From: an uncultured Rhodospirillaceae bacterium
Lineage (GTDB): Bacteria; Pseudomonadota; Alphaproteobacteria; Thalassobaculales; Thalassobaculaceae
DNA length: 9,318 nucleotides
NCBI GenBank assembly: GCA_937891725.1
Contig: CALAHL010000445.1
Coordinates: 1 to 9,318 of the forward strand
Direction of reading: 5' to 3'
Made by a program: the position numbers and the translations under genes. Below are positions 5,252-9,318 of the stretch, piece by piece. Numbering within the stretch: position 1 is the first letter of the stretch; each line of letters begins with the position of its first letter. The notes beneath the pieces were generated by a model, which was not told the DNA's origin, did not search any database, and worked only from the letters and a program-made list of their open reading frames with translations.

Positions 5252-8200
5252 AGGCACTGATCGATTTTGCGCTGCACCGGACCCGCGCCACAGTCTCGAT
5301 CCTGGTTCTGATCCTGATTGCCGGGACCGTCTCCTATATCGGTATCCCAAAGGAGGCCGATCCGGACGTCAATTTCCCCACCATTTACGTCTCCATGCAC
5401 TATGAGGGTATCTCGCCCGAGGATTCCGAGCGCCTGTTGCTCCGTCCCATGGAGCAGGAACTGCAGGCGATCGAGGGCGTGAAGGAGATGCGCTCGAGCG
5501 CCTATGAGGGTGGTGGCAACGTCACGCTCAAGTTCGATGCCGGGTTCGATGTCGATCGCGCGTTGACCGATGTGCGGGAGAAGGTTGATATCGCCAAGGT
5601 CGACCTGCCGGAGGGAACCGACGAACCGACGGTGAACGAGGTCAACATCTCGCTGTTTCCGGTGCTAGTCGTGACCCTGTCCGGCGATATTCCGGAAAAC
5701 CATCTGCTGCGTCTCGCACGTCGCCTTGGGGATGCGATCGAGCAGATCCCGAATGTGCTCGAGGTCAATCTGAAGGGGGAGCGGGAAGAGTTGCTCGAGA
5801 TCGTGATCGATCCGGTCAAACTCGAAAGTTACAACCTGCGCGCCGATCTGGTGCTCGACACGGTCGCAAGATCAAACCGGCTGATCGCGGCGGGAACGCT
5901 GGACACCGGCACCGGCCGGTTCCCCATCAAGGTCCCCGGTCTCTACGAAAACGCCGCCGACATTCTGAACCAGCCGATCAAGACCCGCGGCGAGGCCGTG
6001 GTCACGATCGCGGATGTCGCGACGGTGCAGCGCAGCTTCAAGGACCGTGCGACCTATGCCCGGCTGAACGGAAAACCTTCGATCGCGATTGAGGTCGTGA
6101 AGCGGACCGGCTCCAACATCATCGAGACCATCCAGACCGTGCGTGGGGTGGTGGACATGGCCAAGGATCAGATTCCCGAGGACGTGATCGTCACGTTCAG
6201 CCAGGATAAGTCCCGAAATATCGAAGGCATGCTGGGCGATCTGCAGAACAACGTTCTCAGTGCGATCCTGCTGGTGATGATCGTGGTCGTCGCCGCCATG
6301 GGCATGCGATCCGCCGGTCTGGTCGGCATCGCGATCCCAGGTTCGTTTCTCCTCGGCATCCTTGCCTTGGCCACGATGGGCCTGACCCTGAATATCGTCG
6401 TGCTGTTCTCGCTCATCCTATCGGTCGGCATGATGGTCGACGGCGCGATCGTGGTGACCGAGTTCGCCGACCGCAAGATGGCCGAGGGATCGGGCAAACT
6501 GGAAGCCTACCGTCAGGCCGCCCACAGGATGGCATGGCCGATCACCGCCTCGACCGCCACGACGCTTGCTGCCTTCCTGCCGTTGCTTTTCTGGCCCGGA
6601 CTGGTCGGCGAGTTCATGAAATACCTTCCGATCACCATGATCGCCACACTGAGCGCCTCGCTGTTGATGGCTTTGGTTTTCGTACCGGCGTTGGGCGCGC
6701 TGGTCGGAAAGCCTAGCGCCCAAACCGAGGGCGCCCGCGCCCAGCTTTCGGCGGCCGAAACCGGCAGCATCGAAACCCTCTCGGGCTATACCGGATGGTA
6801 TGTCCGCGCTCTGAGGGCCGTGCTGCGTCGACCGGGCCTCGTGTTGGTGGTCGCGGTCCTGACCCTTGTCGGTGTGCAGGTGAGCTACGCGAAATTCGGC
6901 AATGGCGTGGAATTCTTTCCGGAAGTCGAGCCAGACCTAGCGCAGGTTCTGGTACATGCGCGCGGTAATCTCTCGGTCGACGAAATGCGGGATCTGGTGA
7001 TCCCGGTCGAGGAGACGGTCCTTGCGATGGGCGGTTACAAGTCGGTCTATACGACCATCGGCAGTGAGAGCGGACAGCGCGGCAGCGACACCGCGGAGGA
7101 TGTGATCGGCACCATCCAGATCGAGTTCGACGATTGGCAGGAACGCCCGACCGCAAGTGTCCTATTGGCCGAAATCCTGCGCCGTAACGGCGATATCGCC
7201 GGCATCACGGTGGAGCCGCAAAAAGGCGAACAGGGCCCGCAGCAGGGCAAGCCCATCCAGATCGAGCTCCGGTCCCGCGATCGAGAGGCGCTCGACCGCG
7301 CCGCCGATATCGTTACCGCCAAGCTCGCGTCGACCGACGGCCTGATCGACATCGAGGACACGCGCGGTCTTCCCGGCATCGAGTGGCGTATCATGATCGA
7401 TCGGTCGGAAGCGTCGAAATTCGCGGCGGATATCTCCATGCTGGGCCAGTACATCCAATTGGTCACCAGGGGCATGAAGGTCACCGACTACCGACCCGAC
7501 GACACCGACGAGGAAGTCGACGTGGTCGTCAGATATCCGGAATCGCACCGCAGCCTGGAACAGCTTGATCGGATCAAGATGGAGACCGAGTTGGGCATGG
7601 TTCCGATCGGCAATTTCGTCACCCGCAGCGCCGAGCCCAAGATCGCGAAGATCAATCGGATCGATCAGCTTCCAGTCGTCACGGTGAAATCCGAGGTGGC
7701 CGATGGGATACTGCCGGACACGAAGGTACGTGAGCTGCGTGCCTGGCTGGAGAACGAAGCGGATCTACCAGACAGCGTCTTTGCCGAGTTCAAGGGCGAG
7801 GACGAAGATATGCGTGAGTCCGAGGGGTTTCTGATGAAGGCCTTCGGGGTCGCCCTGTTCATTATGGCGATCATTCTGGTCACCCAGTTCAACAGCTTCT
7901 ATTCCGCCTTCCTGATCCTGTCGGCAGTGATCATGTCGACCATCGGCGTGATGATCGGCCTGCTCGTGACGGGTGCACCGTTCGGCGTGGTAATGAGCGG
8001 GATCGGGGTGATCGCGTTGGCCGGCATCGTGGTGAACAACAACATCGTCCTGATCGACACCTACGACACCTTACGCCTCGACAATGACGACCCGATGGAC
8101 GCAATCCTGCGCACCGGCGCCCAGCGGCTGCGACCGGTGATGCTGACCACGGTCACGACCATCCTGGGGCTGATGCCGATGGTGCTGCAGCTCAACATCG

Positions 8201-8451
8201 ACTTCACCACCCGGGCGGTGACGCTGGGCGCGCCGTCGACCCAATGGTGGGCCGGTCTTTCGAGCGCGATCGTTTGGGGTCTGGGCTTCGCGACCATCCT
8301 GACCCTGTTCGTCACTCCTGCGGCCTTGATGTTCAAAGCGAACATCTCGACCTGGATCAAACGCCGACGAAACCCGGCTGGCCCCGCCGATCAGACTGAC
8401 ACTGCGGACACGGACACCCGGTTAACCCGACTTCCCGACGCGGCCGAATAA
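5248..8451 (+). CDS. RND-family inner-membrane efflux transporter (AcrB/HAE1-like)
   Basis: This 1067-residue proton-driven pump has the duplicated RND plan: TM1 (about 13-31), a large periplasmic porter and docking loop (about 32-334), TM2-6 (about 335-485), a linker helix, TM7 (about 528-546), a second periplasmic loop (about 547-860), and TM8-12 (about 861-1030). The IPKEADPDVNFP motif after TM1 (33-44) is typical. In TM4, GMMVDGAIVV (394-403) keeps the Asp equivalent to AcrB D407 (D398), but the next residue is Gly where AcrB has D408. In TM10, GIVVNNNIVLID (926-937) has N930 where AcrB has K940; such Asn forms are common in non-AcrB RND branches. The GTG start has GGGAG at 5236-5240, 7 nt upstream. 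No outer-membrane factor gene follows. The substrate may be a drug, a toxic organic or a metabolite; heavy-metal export is less likely from the motifs. Confidence 0.96.
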   Translation: MKALIDFALHRTRATVSILVLILIAGTVSYIGIPKEADPDVNFPTIYVSMHYEGISPEDSERLLLRPMEQELQAIEGVKEMRSSAYEGGGNVTLKFDAGFDVDRALTDVREKVDIAKVDLPEGTDEPTVNEVNISLFPVLVVTLSGDIPENHLLRLARRLGDAIEQIPNVLEVNLKGEREELLEIVIDPVKLESYNLRADLVLDTVARSNRLIAAGTLDTGTGRFPIKVPGLYENAADILNQPIKTRGEAVVTIADVATVQRSFKDRATYARLNGKPSIAIEVVKRTGSNIIETIQTVRGVVDMAKDQIPEDVIVTFSQDKSRNIEGMLGDLQNNVLSAILLVMIVVVAAMGMRSAGLVGIAIPGSFLLGILALATMGLTLNIVVLFSLILSVGMMVDGAIVVTEFADRKMAEGSGKLEAYRQAAHRMAWPITASTATTLAAFLPLLFWPGLVGEFMKYLPITMIATLSASLLMALVFVPALGALVGKPSAQTEGARAQLSAAETGSIETLSGYTGWYVRALRAVLRRPGLVLVVAVLTLVGVQVSYAKFGNGVEFFPEVEPDLAQVLVHARGNLSVDEMRDLVIPVEETVLAMGGYKSVYTTIGSESGQRGSDTAEDVIGTIQIEFDDWQERPTASVLLAEILRRNGDIAGITVEPQKGEQGPQQGKPIQIELRSRDREALDRAADIVTAKLASTDGLIDIEDTRGLPGIEWRIMIDRSEASKFAADISMLGQYIQLVTRGMKVTDYRPDDTDEEVDVVVRYPESHRSLEQLDRIKMETELGMVPIGNFVTRSAEPKIAKINRIDQLPVVTVKSEVADGILPDTKVRELRAWLENEADLPDSVFAEFKGEDEDMRESEGFLMKAFGVALFIMAIILVTQFNSFYSAFLILSAVIMSTIGVMIGLLVTGAPFGVVMSGIGVIALAGIVVNNNIVLIDTYDTLRLDNDDPMDAILRTGAQRLRPVMLTTVTTILGLMPMVLQLNIDFTTRAVTLGAPSTQWWAGLSSAIVWGLGFATILTLFVTPAALMFKANISTWIKRRRNPAGPADQTDTADTDTRLTRLPDAAE

Positions 8452-8465
8452 TCGGCGGTTAACCG
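8419..8465. repeat. Inverted repeat spanning the convergent gene ends
   Basis: CGGTTAACC (8419-8427) and GGTTAACCG (8457-8465) are perfect inverse complements, 9 bp each, separated by 29 nt. Inside lies a second small hairpin, GCCGA-ATAA-TCGGC (8443-8456), which includes the pump stop codon TAA (8449-8451). Both stop codons of the convergent genes fall within the repeat. No T-run follows on either strand, so a bidirectional terminator role is possible but weakly supported. Confidence 0.35.
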
Positions 8466-9318
8466 TTTCGGTATATGTAACTGTAGCCGTTCAACGCCGG
8501 CGCGCCGCCCAAGTGCGCGTACAGGACGCGTGAGCCGTCCGGGAAGAAGCCCTCCTTCACCAGATCCATCATGCCCTGCATGGACTTACCCTCATAGACC
8601 GGGTCCGTGATCATCGCCTCGGTGCGGGCGGCGAAGCGGATCGCCTCGTTGGTTTCCGCGCTCGGCACGCCATAGGCGGGATAGGCATAGCCCGGGAGGA
8701 TCACGATCTCGTCATCCCGCACAGCACGGCCCAGTTCCACCAACTCGGCCGTATTGTCGACGATTTCACGCACCTGCGCCCGGGTCTGTTCCGGGGTTCC
8801 GGAAGCATCGATACCGATCACCCGGTCGGCCCGATCGTCCGCCGCGAAACCCACGATCATGCCCGCCTGGGTCGAGCCTGTGACCACACAGACGATGATG
8901 TAATCGAAGGCAAAACCCAACTCGGCTTCCTGTTTGCGAACTTCCTCGGCGAAACCGACATAGCCGAGACCTCCATACTTGTGCACAGAGGCACCGGCCG
9001 GAATACCGTAGGGATTGCCACCGGCATCCTTGACCGACTGGATGGCATCCTCCCAACTCTGACGGATGCCGATGTCGAAACCATCCTCGACGATCCGGCT
9101 GTCGGCGCCCATCAACCGTGTCATCATGATGTTGCCGACCCGGTCGTAGACGGCATCCTGGTGTGGAACCCACGCCTCCTGCACGACCACGCATTTCATG
9201 CCGATCTTGGCGGCAGTGGCCGCGACCATGCGGGTGTGATTGGACTGGACGCCACCGATTGAAAGGTAGCGTCCACGGACGTGGTGTAATTTCACCGGCT
9301 CGTTCGGTGTAATCTCAG
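8459..9318 (-). CDS. acdS: 1-aminocyclopropane-1-carboxylate (ACC) deaminase, 5' partial
   Basis: This is a PLP-dependent fold-type II enzyme that opens the cyclopropane ring of ACC to give 2-oxobutanoate and ammonia. Against the remembered Pseudomonas ACC deaminase the reading frame aligns without gaps, with residue 1 of the visible GTG segment (GTG at 9295-9293) matching position 61. Catalytic residues are then in place: S18 (S78), N19, Y208 (Y268), Y234 (Y294), E235 (E295, in DPVYEGKSM) and L262 (L322, in YAHLGGAPALN). E295 and L322 are the pair that separates true ACC deaminase from D-cysteine desulfhydrase. The frame continues open to the right edge, so the GTG is probably internal and the PLP lysine (K51) lies about three codons beyond the window. 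The 18 residues before SIGG do not resemble the conserved RKLEYLIPEAL segment. It is convergent with the pump gene. Confidence 0.9.
   Translation of the reverse strand, partial: EITPNEPVKLHHVRGRYLSIGGVQSNHTRMVAATAAKIGMKCVVVQEAWVPHQDAVYDRVGNIMMTRLMGADSRIVEDGFDIGIRQSWEDAIQSVKDAGGNPYGIPAGASVHKYGGLGYVGFAEEVRKQEAELGFAFDYIIVCVVTGSTQAGMIVGFAADDRADRVIGIDASGTPEQTRAQVREIVDNTAELVELGRAVRDDEIVILPGYAYPAYGVPSAETNEAIRFAARTEAMITDPVYEGKSMQGMMDLVKEGFFPDGSRVLYAHLGGAPALNGYSYIYRNG

Noticed and set aside
4526..5350. Open frame of 274 codons on the minus strand across the adaptor-pump junction
   Set aside because: It lies opposite well-supported coding sequence, has no family resemblance, and spans a tight operon junction.
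8459..9295. D-cysteine desulfhydrase as an alternative identity for the minus-strand PLP enzyme
   Set aside because: The residues equivalent to E295 and L322 are both present, which marks ACC deaminase.

Overview
The window is GC-rich, uses GTG starts and is densely packed. Its protein families (a CoxL-type molybdenum hydroxylase, a compact cold-shock protein, a PadR-controlled RND pump and ACC deaminase) fit an alphaproteobacterium, perhaps a Rhodospirillales-type environmental organism. That assignment is inferred from protein style, because the window holds no marker gene. I saw no mobile element, CRISPR array, rRNA or tRNA.

Layout: (1) 1-2039 (+) is the 3' part of a xanthine-dehydrogenase-family molybdopterin-binding large subunit; its start lies off the left edge. 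(2) 2125-2817 (+) is a short-chain dehydrogenase/reductase relative whose catalytic Tyr position is Phe. (3) 2818-3053 is a regulatory stretch: an inverted repeat, a possible promoter and a structured leader of about 140 nt for (4) a 68-residue cold-shock protein at 3054-3260, which ends in a strong intrinsic terminator at 3304-3333. (5) 3334-3502 carries a palindromic, phased operator-like region. (6) 3503-8451 is a tight three-gene operon: a PadR-type repressor, a periplasmic adaptor (membrane fusion protein) and a large RND inner-membrane pump. The junctions are a 3-nt gap and a 4-nt GTGA overlap. (7) 8459-9318 (-) is the C-terminal part of an ACC deaminase, convergent with the pump with only 7 nt between the stops; its N-terminus lies off the right edge.

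How the genes work together: the PadR protein probably represses its own operon through the palindrome and phased half-sites just upstream, so an inducer would switch on the adaptor and pump together. No outer-membrane channel is present here, so the pump would have to borrow a TolC-like partner encoded elsewhere. The molybdenum hydroxylase and the SDR relative are co-directional, 85 nt apart, and may belong to one oxidative catabolic cluster of unknown substrate. The cold-shock gene is an independent unit. ACC deaminase would convert 1-aminocyclopropane-1-carboxylate to 2-oxobutanoate and ammonia, a trait often linked to plant- or alga-associated bacteria.

I did not find a clearly new multi-gene system. 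The items most worth a second look are the phased operator upstream of padR, the cold-shock leader with a possible mini-ORF overlapping the start codon, the Tyr-to-Phe SDR, and the abrupt loss of family similarity in ACC deaminase near the right edge.
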